Of a DNA stretch of 39,375 nucleotides, positions 1 through 11,771 are shown in pieces (the first letter of the stretch is position 1; the number at the start of each line of letters is the position of its first letter). Below the pieces are notes generated by a model. It did no database searches, was not told the DNA's origin, and worked only from the letters and a program-made list of their open reading frames with translations. Source of the DNA: Chara braunii (Eukaryota; Streptophyta; Charophyceae; Charales; Characeae); NCBI GenBank assembly GCA_003427395.1, contig BFEA01000341.1, positions 388,296 to 427,670 on the forward strand, read 5' to 3'. A program made the position numbers and the translations under genes.

Positions 1-110
1 CACACACACACACACACGCACTCACACACACACACACCCGCGCACCCGCGCGCGCACACACACACGCACACACACGCACGCACAAAAACACGCGCGCCAG
101 CGCGTGAGCG
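1..110. repeat. CA/CG dinucleotide microsatellite at the window edge
   Basis: Alternating CA units, interrupted by CG-rich steps, fill the first 110 bases. The array probably continues outside the window. Alternating purine-pyrimidine sequence of this kind can adopt Z-DNA, but nothing here shows a function. Confidence 0.95.
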
Positions 111-1727
111 AAACCACCGTTTGTTATCTATCTCACACTGCCGCTGGCGAATTTTGAATGTCAACTCAGGAGGTCACCGATATCTTTCCGAAATACAGGT
201 TTCGGTGCGGAGGGGTGACCGCCAGCATTCGGAGAGACGGGCCCAGCAAGAGTGTTCTTTGTCTCTCGCCGCGCTAGCACAAAGTTTTCTGGTTCGCGAA
301 GTCTACAAGAAATAAGCTCGTAAAGAGGATAGAGGTCAATATGGAATGAGTTTGACAGAGAGTCAGCAGGCTACGGTAGTAATCACGATGGACCCGGTTT
401 TTCCCTACCGAGACGTGCTGGCCGCCAATAGATCGCAGTCATGTGAATCTATCTTTGCAGACAGATATGGTCCCTGACGCACACACTGTTTCTGGAAAAA
501 ACAAACACAAAAAAAGGAACGAGATCGATCGACGGCCCCGCGCCGCTCCGGAGCAAAGCGAAAAAAAATCGAGTCCAGCGCCGTAAGTAACGAGCCAACC
601 AGCCACGTGGGTGTGAGGTCAAACCTCTCCATCCCGAAAGTTGTTTGTTTTTCGATTCGCCCGCGAGTTTTGAACCCTGCCTCTGTTGATCAACAGTCGC
701 CTCCAGAGCGAGCGGCTACACCGCAAATGGTCTTGACCACCTGAAAAAATGCGCACAGGAACGAGCTGACTATAATCCAATCTAACAGAAGGTCAGAACG
801 TAGTACTCTACTCTATCGGGTGCCTTCGCGACCACAGCCGACCGCTGTCCCCCATTCGAGACGACAGTCGGATCACGCCCGATCTAGAAGGGAGAGGAGA
901 GCCGCGTTCATTTTTTCGCTGGTCAGAACAATACCCTGAGCCCGAGGTCCCCGCCTCACCACAGGCGGTCAAGCAGGCGGGCAAGAGAGGCAGACCAGCG
1001 GAAAGCTCTGCCGGAGACAGGCCGGCAGTTTTCTGAGCATTCGACTGCTGTATTTGTTGGCCGAGGTCCCACCCGCCGATCGAATGGCGGCAGACTGCAT
1101 GACGATGTCGGGCCAAACTGGATGTACAAACTGGTTTTCAAACGCCAGTGCACCCGGGAGGATTTTCTCCCAAAGCTGAATTTCAGCGCAGATTGCGTAT
1201 CGGACCTGCTCCCGAGACCTGCTCCAGGCACCCGGTACAACTAGAAGGGGCCAGTACCGGCGCTACAACAGTAAAAACAGCAGACGGCACAAGGAGGTTA
1301 AAAAACAAACAAAGAAGAGGGCGATGCTATCCAGCCATCAGATAGCACATAATCCGAGGGCAGATGTTTCCAGTCCAGTAGTGCAACCGCTCCAGCTGCG
1401 CTGAGTCAAAGCTCGGCGAGTATCACCTGCGCTTAGCATCCCGGGCTGAGTTTGATGGCCCGGTATTGGGTACCACTGAACATTCCACACCTGCCGTCAA
1501 GGTCTTCTGGCTATGGTCACCGGAGGTAACCATACCGCATAGGGGAGCTTTGCCTCCGCTCCATTGTATCCTCGGAAGCCCTGCCGTTGAAACCAACATC
1601 TAACGGTCACACTGCTCACCGTCTATCTCTTCCTATAACCCATTCCATGATTGACTTGCTATGGCGTGCAGCCCCTAATTTGTTTGTTGATGTGGTTTGT
1701 CATCTTTGCTATAGACAACTTCACGAG
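111..1727. other. Intergenic sequence, no gene recognised
   Basis: Mixed-composition DNA with only short open frames on both strands, none showing a family motif. One small imperfect inverted repeat is visible at 1513-1533 (ATGGTCACC / GGTAACCAT), too short to assign a role. I see no RNA gene and no mobile-element coding signature. Confidence 0.6.
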
Positions 1728-1804
1728 TGCGTGTTTGTGTGTGCGTGTTTGTGTGTGCGTGTGTGTATGTGTGCGCGCATGTATGTGCAGTGTGTATGTA
1801 TGTG
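1728..1804. repeat. TG-rich microsatellite
   Basis: An interrupted (TG)n tract with GTGTGCG and GTATGT variants. It opens spurious Cys/Val-rich reading frames, which I do not annotate. Confidence 0.9.
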
Positions 1805-1829
1805 AGCGAGAAAGAGAGAGCCCTGCAGC

Positions 1830-4085
1830 ACGGAGCGTGTCAGTGACCAGGAGTAACCTTGAAAAACAAAGAAAAAAAAAGGAATGTTCTATTCGGATAC
1901 AAGAGTTTTTCCTCTTTTTTTTCGAATAGAAAACATGTGCTTTGTATTCGAATATAATGTATGTGCGCTTTATTCAAAGTGTTGTCCTATATTTGAGAAA
2001 AGTGGACTGACTTTTAAGTTTCAGGCCCTAGGGGGCCGCGCACCACTTTGTTTTTTTAAAGGACTGTGCCCAGTGCCGGTCCTGCACCACCAAGGACTGC
2101 CCGCCCCATCTAGAAGCCCGTGCCTGCAATTTTAACACCCTTCTAATGACCATTGGGCTTGTACGAACGACGGGTATAATAAATGAAGACAAAAATGAAT
2201 CAGGTGTATAAATGCAACTACAACCGTACGGGCTGCAAACAAGGAAAGCATGAGAGCATGAGAATTGTCGAAAACAAGTGTTCCATCAGTGCCAGCCGTA
2301 ACACACTTCTGGCACTTGGGTGTGAACGAGATTGGCAGTCGTCCTTCACACCTGCTCAGGCCTTGTTGTTGCTCTATCACCGGAGGTGGTCAACATGACG
2401 AGCATGTCCCGTCCGCTTTAAAAAACATTATACTTGACGACCAAAGAGAGGCGTTGTGATTATCTTCTTTAGAAGCTTAAGACTCTCTTCCCGTAGACAA
2501 CATAATATTTGTGAAAACCCAACAAAATGAAAAAAACTCAATATTACGTATAAACGAAGGAAACCTGGATACGAAAAGTGTATTTGACCTTCCACAAAGG
2601 GCATTTTCGGGTCATTTTATATCGATTGAGGGCAAAAAGTACTCCATAACTGGTCCAAAACAGAGGAAAGAATATTGTCTCCCAAAAAAGGAGTTATTAT
2701 GAAAAGATGATATTTTTTTGGACAAAACATCTACGAGGAAATTCATAATTTCGACGATGTTTACTAATGATATCGTGAAAAACTAAAAATAACACATATT
2801 ATGACAGAAGAAGCAGAACACCGATTGCAACGACATTCAAGACTCGGCAAAATAGTAAAAAACAAAGAAATAAAGCAAACCAGTTTCTAATGTACAGATA
2901 AGGAACAATAACTGCAAAGAAGTAACATACGAGGTATAATCCTTTAAAGCAAATTGCCAACATGTTAAATAAAACTAGAATTTTGAGGTCCAAAAAGTAC
3001 ATGGATTTCTTTTTCGCAGTTCCTGTGGTAAAAAAAAACAACGCAACACCAAAGCATATACTCCTATAAGGTTGGACTTAGATTCCATATGGACATAGTT
3101 ATTTTGAACAATTTTGTAAGACTTACTACATTACTGGCATATATAACTATACAGGAAAACCAATAACATATGTAATTGGAGCCACTAGATTTTGGTGATT
3201 TTATCTTGAAGAAAAACATCGACCCAAAAGTTGATCTGAAACTTGAAGATCGACGATAATTCATGCATAACACTTTAAGTCAGGGGACATCAATCATTTC
3301 CTACACGGATGTTTATACGTCTAACGTATAGGAGGATGAACCAAATTTCTTCCCCGATGATGATTTGCAAAGGGGGGGGGGAAAACACACACACAGAACC
3401 CAACATTTTGTTGAGAGTGAAATGGTAGAAGTCGAGCAACTATATCCGACAAAAAGTGAAGCGATCTTGAAAAGGTGCAGAAATCATTTATAGCAAAGAT
3501 CTTGTTATAGGACTATAAGTCATTTTCAATAGACCGACAAAAAACAAAGCCCAATAAAACAACTACAAGGTGAACTCGAAAGTGTATAGGACTATATGTC
3601 GTTCTCCACAATATATTGATCAATAAAGTAATTTTGAAGTTAACACCAGAACCCTTGTCAAAAAATATATCTGTTATGTAAAATAATAAGTTAATAACAC
3701 ACATAACTTTTGCGTCGAAGACATCTTCAAATTCTCTATCAACTTGAGATTAAAAAAAAAAAAAACATTCAAAAGCAAAAACGTTTGTCCACAAAAGAGG
3801 GAACATGTTCGGGTGAACGTAGTTGTAAACAAAATAACATGTTACTAGTTTGTTCACACCCCACCCCCAATATGTCTATCGTGCTACATGACTTATAGGA
3901 CTATACACATGGTTTTTTCAGATAATAAAAAAATGCATAATTTGATTCCTTAAACCACCACTACCGTTCTCAGTGTTTGGAAAAATGAGACTATACGTCA
4001 CACCGCATTTTTCGGGTGTCCAATAAAGGTTTGGCGAAAAGAAAATATTTGGGCCTTATGGACCAGAACGAAACGCGACAAGAAA
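1830..4085. other. AT-rich intergenic sequence with a dispersed short motif
   Basis: No coding signature was found. A short motif close to TATAGGACTATA recurs near 3504, 3587, 3894 and, in weaker form, 3987, often followed by GTC. A segment near 2333-2440 loosely resembles 5266-5370 (both carry a CACAC-TGCTCA-GCCTTG pattern), which suggests diverged copies of an old repeat. Confidence 0.5.
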
Positions 4086-4099
4086 AAAATTGCATAGTT

Positions 4100-4760
4100 G
4101 AAATGGAAGGACGTCGAGGCGGGAAGCCGTGAAGGAGGTGTGCTCACAATCGTGCTTCCAGGAATACATCTGCACTAAATAATTGCTTGTATGGTGTTTT
4201 GTTTTTTATTTTGTTTTTTCTTCTCCTCATTCTTTTTTCATGCCCTGCTAACAAGGCAAAACACTTTCTACAGACAATTGACAATTGTAACCGTAAAAAA
4301 AAAAAAAAAAAAAAAAGCAAAGCTGCATTGCTGAAATGGAAGGGCGTCAAAGAGAAAGTCGTGAAGGAGTTGTGCTCACAGTTTTGTTTCCAGGAACGCG
4401 TTTGCTTTGGATCATTGCTTGGATAATGTTTTTTTTCTTATTATTATTCTTCTTCTCCTCTTGTTTCGTGCCCTGCCAACGAGGTAAGGCACTTTCTACG
4501 GATAACTGATAGTTGTACCCGAAAGATTGCGAAAAAAAAAACAAAGTTGCATAGATGAAATGGAAGGGCGTCGGAGAGGACGTCGTGAAGGAGTTGTGCT
4601 CACAGTCATGCTTACAGGAATGCATCTGCCCAGAATCATTGCTTGTATGATATTTTTTTTTTCCTCTCTTATTTTGTGCCCTGCCAACGAGGCATGGCGC
4701 TTTCCACAAACGGCTGACACTTGCAACAGTGTGGGCACTCTCACATGTACTCAAGATGGT
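4100..4760 (+). repeat. Three tandem copies of a unit of about 225-233 bp
   Basis: Each copy starts with GAAATGGAAGG near 4100, 4333 and 4557. Each then runs through GTGAAGGAG, GTGCTCACA, a CAGGAA-CAT-TGC stretch, a pyrimidine-rich tract, GTGCCCTGCCAACGAGG (or a variant) and an ACTTTC(T/C)AC segment. Copies 1 and 2 end in long A runs. The copies are diverged, so the array is old. The internal A tracts could mean that each unit was a short retroposed element ending in poly-A, but no tRNA-type promoter box is visible. Confidence 0.8.
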
Positions 4761-4794
4761 GTATCCAACTGCTTTCTCGTCCAAAGAGGGTTCG

Positions 4795-4800
<6 letters not shown>

Positions 4801-4831
<31 letters not shown>
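4801..4831. repeat. Poly-T tract of 31 bases
   Basis: Uninterrupted T run just downstream of the three-copy tandem array. Its length may be unreliable in a short-read assembly. Confidence 0.95.
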
Positions 4832-4834
<3 letters not shown>

Positions 4835-4839
4835 GTTGT

Positions 4840-6580
4840 AACGCATATTGGGAGGGCACGTACTAGTTGCTTTTATCTTTTATTTCATTTTTTCTTGTTT
4901 TTTTTCTCATTTTTGTAGAGTACTAGAAAACAAAATACAATGGGACCCAAGCTCGACAAAACTCGGTGCGCAATGAAATTAAGGGTCGATAAAAACAGGA
5001 TCGGAGGTGGTGGTGGTTTTATAAACAGTGTTTCGCCTTGTAGTCATTTTATGAGGAAAAATGTGTTTTTTCTTTACTACTTCCAGAGGTTCTCAAAGGT
5101 ACCTTTTTATTGCGGTTGTTTTACTTCAAGTAGAATCTTGCTCCTGTAGGAGACCTAAATACTGTACTTTCGGAATCTTCAATAAATTTCGTTCAAACCC
5201 AACTTTTTTTGGGGAGGGGGTTCACGAATCATATGTTAGACAAGGATTCATTAACAGCCAAGTCTGGTAGCCGCTCTCCACACTTGCTCACGCCTTGCTG
5301 CCGTTGAAGTCTTGAAGGCAGTCAACGTGAAGGACACGCCTCTTCAGTTGGGATACCACTATACTTAGGTAAGGGAGGCGATACGTCTCTCTTCTAAGAG
5401 AAGTTTGAGACTCCCCACCCGAAGTTTGAGATGTCTATCATTTGTTGCATGGGTCCTAGTCGTAGGGGGAACGCCTGGTTGGGATTTAATCATGGTGAGG
5501 TACATCCTTTATCCGGCGGATCCTGACAAAGGAACTTTAACTACCGCCATAAGAGGGGAAAAATCTTCATTTTTGACCGCTGGTTTGACTTTAAGTGGTT
5601 TTTTACCTTCCAGTTCCACACCTCAACTTGGGGGCATCGAATAATGGATCCACATCACGGGGACTGGCTAGGGAAGGAGTTGAAGGGTCTTGGGCGGTAC
5701 ATATACGTGAGCGTTTAGTGCTCTTCACTCTCTAGTTGGCGCATTCTTCATATTTTTTAGCAACGTCAATGTTCCTGGGTTAGGATTGTCTTAGGCGATG
5801 CACATGCGTAAGGGTTTCCTGTTGAATCCTCTCTAGTCGCTACATCTTTTAAATCCTTCGGCAACTTCGGTGTTCCGGGGCCAGGAGTTATTGGTCGCTC
5901 TCATCCTGTAGTTGATGAAGAACACTATGTAGCAGCATTGATTATTACCGACCTTGGAAACGTTGGGATTCGTTCCTAAACCAATCTGAGGCAAATAAAT
6001 TATGGCGGCAAGCAAACTGTCTTCTAACAAATCCAATCGGGGCTGCATCGCATCGGTCCTTTGTACCGAGCAGCGGAAGAGGCCACAAAACGCAAAATCT
6101 CTTCGTTTTTTGGTTAATACACTCACTCCTTGTCCGTGATTAACTTGCATCTTAGAATCGTCCCCCAATTTCCCCTTCTTACTAACACCTCCCCTCAATC
6201 ACGTTCCGTTAACTATTGTATCTTGAGTCATGATGGCTGACCTAGGGGGGAGGCAAGGGGGGAATACCTCAGGGTCTCCCCTCCGATTAAGAAAGGAAAA
6301 GAATCAATCGTACATTTTATGCATGTTATCACGAAGGGATCCTTCCCTATGGTCTCTTTAATACCAAATCAGCCACAGTTGCCCGAGAGGATAATTGTGT
6401 TAAAGTTACTATCCCCTCCCAGCCTCCCAGGTGCACGTTGCACAAACTGATTGGTTACGCCGCCATACGGTCACTATTTTATTTGTGGAAGAAGCTCAAC
6501 ATCTATATGGGGGGTCAAACGTATGATTGTGCATCCCTATGCGGGCGAGTGGATTGGTATGCCTATTCTTGGTGTTGAGG
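4840..6580. other. Intergenic sequence, no gene recognised
   Basis: Only short open frames occur. The longest, on the minus strand at 5833-6198, has no motif I recognise and overlaps a tandem repeat, so I do not call it a gene. The right part may be leader sequence of the LINE that follows, but no LINE boundary is visible. Confidence 0.5.
5685..5886 (+). repeat. Diverged tandem duplication, period about 101 bp
   Basis: The unit starting near 5685 and the unit starting near 5786 align along their length: a GGCG-T-CA-AT-CGT-AG segment, then CTCTCTAGT, then GCAAC-TC-TGTTCC. They differ at many positions. The pair lies upstream of the LINE ORF1-like region, and some LINE promoters are built of tandem monomers, but that link is only a guess. 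Confidence 0.5.
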
Positions 6581-6905
6581 CAAAGCGCAACTTGTTTGAT
6601 AATTAAGGTCGTAACCTAATAACATATGTCATCAACACTTAGGAGGTAGTTGAATACTTACTACATCTCCAATTTGACGACTTTGATCTTGACGATGACC
6701 TGTATAAACTTCTTTGTGGGCCCTGTATGTCATAATAAGAACTACGGGATTGGAGAGAGACCTTCAAATCAAATTATTGTTGGATTTGATGTCTTCGTGT
6801 TCCCATTGGAGCTTTAAAGGTTGTTTAAGATGCGATCATATTGTTGTATGGAAATATAATTGAATTTTACCCTGTCTCCTTTAAACCACATGAACCTGAA
6901 ATAAG

Positions 6906-8645
6906 CTAACATCAAATTCAATTTAGAGGAAGCAGCTAAGTACTACTACGCCAAGTACTTAGTGGTTGAACTTCTAGATGGCAGTGGCACAATGCAACTA
7001 GACGTGGTTGTGAAGGCTACCCCTTACTAGTGCTCGGTGTATTGTGGTTTCTTCCACTCCAAATTTGACAATGATTGCCTGTCGTAGAGAGGGCAGGCGC
7101 ACAGGAGGAGGTCGTCCGTCAGGTTCCTCCTCCGACAGTTTCCGTACCACCATTGTTATGTGAATCACCCCCCCCCTCTCTCTCCAGTCCCTCAAGGTCG
7201 GGGAGCGGGAGGGCCAGTGGCCAGGAAATGCAGCGGTACTCTGGGTCTAGTCTTAGGACAGGCTCAGGCCCTGATTCTGGTTTTGGAGCAGGCTTGTGAA
7301 CAGGCTCAGGGTCCGAAACAGATGCGGGCCCTGACTCTACCTCTGGTCCCAGATATGCGTCCGGGCCTAGCCCTGGTAGTACCTCAGGAGGATGACCCGA
7401 AACTGGCCCAAGCGTTGGCCTAGGTTCAAAGCAGGGTTCTGGTGCAGGACTTGGTCCAGGATCTAGCTTTGGAGAAGGCTCTGGACACGTGTCTGGTACA
7501 AGAATAGGGCCTACTTACCTGGCACTACACCTGACACAATGCCTGGATCCTCTGCATGATCTGAGCCCGAATCAAGTTCGGGGACAACACTTGAGTCTGA
7601 AACCATGACCGACTCTGCCATCGCGAGCTTGAGGGATAACACCGGTGTCCAACAGGGGGCTGAGAGTGGGATAGGAAAACGGAAGATTGTAGAGATCAGA
7701 GCCACACTAGAGGATGGGACGCTGATTGGAGTAGGCCCTGAAACTGGGATGATCACTAAGCTACAGTTGGGAAAAGAGACAAGTACGAATCTTCGCCGAG
7801 GCAGAGGAGTTAAACCGAGGGATGGTCACGTACCACTGGGAACTTGGAAGTAGCCCAGACCTTCCAACCTTAGTGTTTGGCACAGTGCCAGCGACAGGGG
7901 TGGTGAGTGTTTCCGCGCTTGTCGCAATGACATTTCGAGGGTCCGAATATGGCATGGTACAAGGACTCCTTCCTTGGAATGGCCTCAAGGGGTTCCCTCA
8001 ATCGTCGAGAAGATTTTGCTCTTACTAACAAATGTAATCAACAGACTGAGGGCATCGCCGGGATTGTCGAAAAGGGGCAGAACACGCACACAAGAGGCAA
8101 CCCAAACGCCAAGTCTGGAACCTCAGGAACCCAAGGATCTGCAGTACCCCTAGGAGAATGGGACACTAACCTGGGCCCTTGTGAGTCAGAGGATGGCATG
8201 CCCTTGAATCCTGATCAGGCGTAAACCCCCTCCACCAAAAAACAACATTTTGGTGCTCCTGTACGGGACTATCACTCAAATCGGACTTCACATAAATCAT
8301 TGGCTCATACCCCAACCAGTATGCTAACGGTCTGTTTGAGCCGTATCCTCTGGGGGATTTGATCCCCCCTCCGAGATGTTACCTCAGATGCCACACAAAG
8401 GGGGGAATTGTCAGTTGACCATCGAGGATGACCTAAACCTCCTCGCCCTATCCCACACTGATTGGTCCTTAGGTGTGGCTTCTGAGATTGATACCCGAGT
8501 CAAAGCCACTATCCCAAATGATACGATCCCAAAGGTAGACCTAGACCTATTGCTAGCCTCCCTAATCAATAGCAGAGCTCTGGGAGAGGCAATTGTGGAT
8601 TTGGGCGACCCTCCCCCGAACCTAACAACAACATTCGCCTTTTAG
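6906..8645 (+). pseudogene. Possible LINE ORF1 remnant with Gly/Ser/Pro-rich segment
   Basis: A frame around 6923-7078 reads LVVELLDGSGTMQLDVVVK and then a Cys/His cluster (C-x3-C-x3-H-x6-C at 7031-7078), which resembles the distorted zinc-knuckle end of LINE ORF1 proteins; the canonical spacing is CX2CX4HX4C. From about 7201 to 7510 one frame is rich in Gly, Ser and Pro (for example GSGPDSGFGAG) with two internal TGA stops, which looks like a low-complexity linker. Open stretches at 7605-7853 and 8376-8645 continue without known motifs. The position just upstream of an endonuclease-reverse transcriptase ORF fits ORF1, the nucleic-acid-binding partner of LINE ribonucleoprotein particles. The protein evidence is weak, and a captured unrelated gene is possible. 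Confidence 0.4.
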
Positions 8646-9269
8646 AGGAAACCACGAACGAATAGAACCAGTGCACCTAATCAGAAAGGACAATTAGGTC
8701 ACACTGACACCTCTCAGAAAAAAGTTACTCTAAAGAAACCCACAAGAGTGACAAATTTCTCATCGGCCCAACCTATGGCAACTATCTCCCGGACAGACAA
8801 ATGCTCTCTTGAAGAGCTAATTTTCCCCCTGATTTGGCCCGTTGGTTCTAGCCTTAGCCCACTCTCAACGAAAGTTGCTCTTGCCCGCTGCACGTGCCTC
8901 AGGTCAACCTACAACTCTCACCATACTTGACCAACCCTGAAAAATAATTGAGGCAATTAGCGACGCATGAATTCTAAAATAGCTCAATGGGTAGGTATAT
9001 TACACAATAGAAAACGGTAAGAAAATTCAGCTACATACCTGCAAGTTCATACGTTGAATGAAGTTAGAGACAACTTCCAACGAGTTTTCTTCGAGTTCAT
9101 TGACACAACAAGCTCTTTGTTGGCATCAACAACCCATTCATATGGCATTCTTGGGTAGGTAATTGCAGAATGGATAACCCAATCTAACTTAAAGCACCGA
9201 AAGCTGCCCCAGGATCACAACCGCTGTATCCAAGAACAGAGGGAGGTTGGAAGAACCGCCAATGATACT

Positions 9270-10280
9270 TTCAAACCACCTGCGGGTCGTTAGTAAGGGG
9301 TCTTGGTGATACGTCGAACACAAATAAAAAAAGTTGAATTGCTTTTTGATGCTTCTCTGAAAATTGCCACATTCTTTGTATGCAAGAAACCAAGTCAAAT
9401 AAGGAACGGGTCGAGGAAGCAAGACATTGGTGGAAGAACCCCCAATATTGGGCTCTCGCATATGACAGCAAATGCAGTATCTTTGTTTTATTTCACAAAG
9501 ATCTACAAATAGACTTGCTAGACTCGTACTCCGACTTACAGGGATATGTTAACTAGGTTAAATTTTGATCGTAAGGGCGGATTATATAGTATTGCCCTAG
9601 TACGCAATATATGAATACATGGTAAGAATGTATTCTTTTGTTGATCTACCCTCAATTACTCTTATTACAGAACACCTCATCATATATGCAGACAATAACA
9701 TCGTACTAATGTCCGGATCAGACTCTCCGAAGTATTTTCCATTGAAAAATGATTCTCGCCTTCTCATAGAGTTCACAAAATCTTAGGCCTTTGTAGACAC
9801 CTTTAGAACGATGAACCCTTACTCTCCTGGCTTTATATGGTATGATCTAACTACCTCAACGTTTGCTCCAACCCTCGGATGTCACTTAAACTTTATTATG
9901 GCAAGAGGAACTCCATGAGACCGATGCATCTAGGCAACAACTCAAGTGTCTTCCATCTCATATCATTACTGGGTCTTATTTCGAGACCATCTCGGCAGAC
10001 CAGGTGGAGACAAGGATGAGGTCCTTCAAATTTAACGCAACCCATCTTGAAGACCCAGGTATCCCAAAGTGCGTCTCGACCCATTTGACTAAATGAGATC
10101 AGATGAATGACATCTTTACCGATGAGGAAAGTTGGGTGGAAGCGGACATTCATATCATACAATTGTCACTAAGAGTTTATTCCAAAATAAAGGCTGGTAA
10201 ACAAAATATCAAGGAAAAAGAGTTAAAAGTAGCAATTAAAGATGTTGCAAATTACTTCAACATAAAATTTTTCAAGAATT
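9270..10280 (+). pseudogene. LINE ORF2 endonuclease domain (APE type), degenerate
   Basis: The start of the fold reads VRGLGDTSNTNKK from 9293. After a frame change, HILCMQETKSNKERVEEA follows from 9368, with the QET metal-binding motif at 9383-9391. Further on, EHLIIYADNNIVL (9670-9708) replaces the usual GGDFN motif, and VDTFRTMNPYSPGFIW (9793-9840) matches the conserved segment ahead of the SRxD motif, which is itself lost. The linker to the reverse transcriptase contains FKFNATHLEDPG from 10,025 and SWVEADIHIIQ near 10,130. In-frame stops at 9554 and 9784 plus at least two frameshifts disable it. In a live element this domain nicks target DNA to start target-primed reverse transcription. 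The assignment to the exonuclease/endonuclease/phosphatase superfamily is firm by motif order. Confidence 0.8.
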
Positions 10281-10780
10281 AAATAATCATTCTATAGTAA
10301 ATTTACGTTCTAAATTTTAAATTCATTCTATTTTAAAAAATGTCATTCCACTCTTAAAATTTTTCGTCTTACTTGAATGGGGTATCCATTCTTATTCCAA
10401 CTGCATGTTAGAAATGAAATGAAAGTTTTGATGAATTCATGAAATATTTTAATTGGACTTTCATTCTATATAAGGATTTCTAACCATAAACATGTTAATC
10501 CAATCTAAATTAGAAGATATTTGTTTTAGTAAAATAAAAATTTTAATTAAGATATTTCAAAAACTCGTTCAGAATTTCGTTCCATTTTGAACAAATAGAT
10601 GTAGTTGGAAGGGAAAGCTCATTTTTGAATAGGAACTTATCAAATAAAAATAAAATTTTTAGAATTGGAGGAACATTGGAATGATAATTTTTAAATATGA
10701 AGGATTTGTTCTTAGTGGATTGTTTTTTTTCACTTTTATTTTTGAGAGAATTTTTATGTTTTTGGGGATATATCCATATT
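10258..10780. mobile_element. AT-rich insertion of 523 bp inside the LINE
   Basis: The LINE coding line stops at about 10,280 and resumes near 10,790. The intervening AT-rich block is flanked by CAAATTACTT (10,248-10,257) and CAAACTACTT (10,781-10,790), a 9-of-10 match that looks like a target site duplication. No open reading frame and no convincing terminal inverted repeat are visible. It could be a small non-autonomous transposon or another short insertion. Confidence 0.45.
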
Positions 10781-10784
10781 CAAA

Positions 10785-11760
10785 CTACTTTTGAGCTCGG
10801 AAGCGACGAGACCTCTTTATTGAACTGGAACCATTGAGAACCAACGCCACATACAGTGGATGAAGTGGTTGAGAATAAAAGACATTACATGTTATAACTA
10901 CATTACCAAATAAACCTTTCAATCCCTCCTTAAAAATACAAAACCCCTAATGAGAGAACTAAGAGGCCTCTCCCTTAATGATCTCTACTACAATGAAAAT
11001 TTGTTCTTATATAGTAAAGTACTTCCTAGATATTGTAAGTTCTTAACCTGGATTCCTACCCTAGACTCTTATAAGCGTAAAATGAGAACTCGATCATTTT
11101 GGGAGCGCTCAAACATCATCCTGTTCACACATGTTACGCCAAATCTTGACAAACCATTAACCATTGAGAAACTTCATCATGCCACCAATCAGATGGCCCG
11201 AGGCAATTGCCTCGGGGCAAATGCCCCCAGACCTCTTAGTGGAACTATACCTTCCAATATGGGAGGCGGGAGGAAATTCCCTACAAATTTAACAACGTAC
11301 TCCAGGGAAGAAAACTCTCGCATGGTTTTGTGAAGGGATAATCTCCTCGTTGTACAAAAAAAATAAATAAACGTGATGTCTGTAATTGAAGGTCAATCTC
11401 ATTGCTAAATATCGCCTACACGTTTCGGCAAAGACACTTGCAACCGGATTGGCCATACACCTCCTCGATTTGGTAGGCCAGGAGCAAGGGGCATTCGTGA
11501 AGGAGAATTTTATTTTAAGGGTATAATGACCACAATGCAGACCTAGAAGTGATAAGCAGAAATAAGTGTAGGATCGTGATGATTCTCGATGCTATCATAG
11601 GTGGTTAACTAGGGGTGTTATTTCCGACGAATTTTGCAAAATTGTGATATTATGCTGATTTTTTTTAATTTTATTTTTGTTATATATGCTTTATGGTACG
11701 TCATACGTTCAGTTTTAATATGTTTGGTTCAATAATGGAAAAGTTGGTATTTCGTTGAAT
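10785..11760 (+). pseudogene. LINE reverse transcriptase, N-terminal (fingers) part
   Basis: The open frame 10,950-11,333 contains KPLTIEKLHHATNQMARGN (11,151-11,207), the standard segment just before the LINE reverse transcriptase, normally followed by GK-PGPDG; here it is altered to LGANAP. Downstream, a frame from 11,404 reads AKYRLHVSAKTLATGLA and then GQEQGAFVK (11,476-11,502), matching the conserved alternation of the fingers region with Q-GAF. VMILDA at 11,576-11,593 is motif A with its first catalytic aspartate (11,588-11,590). The sequence degrades beyond this point and meets the hAT-like element, so motifs B to E, including YxDD, are not seen. Confidence 0.75.
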
Positions 11761-11771
11761 TCCTCTGACGC

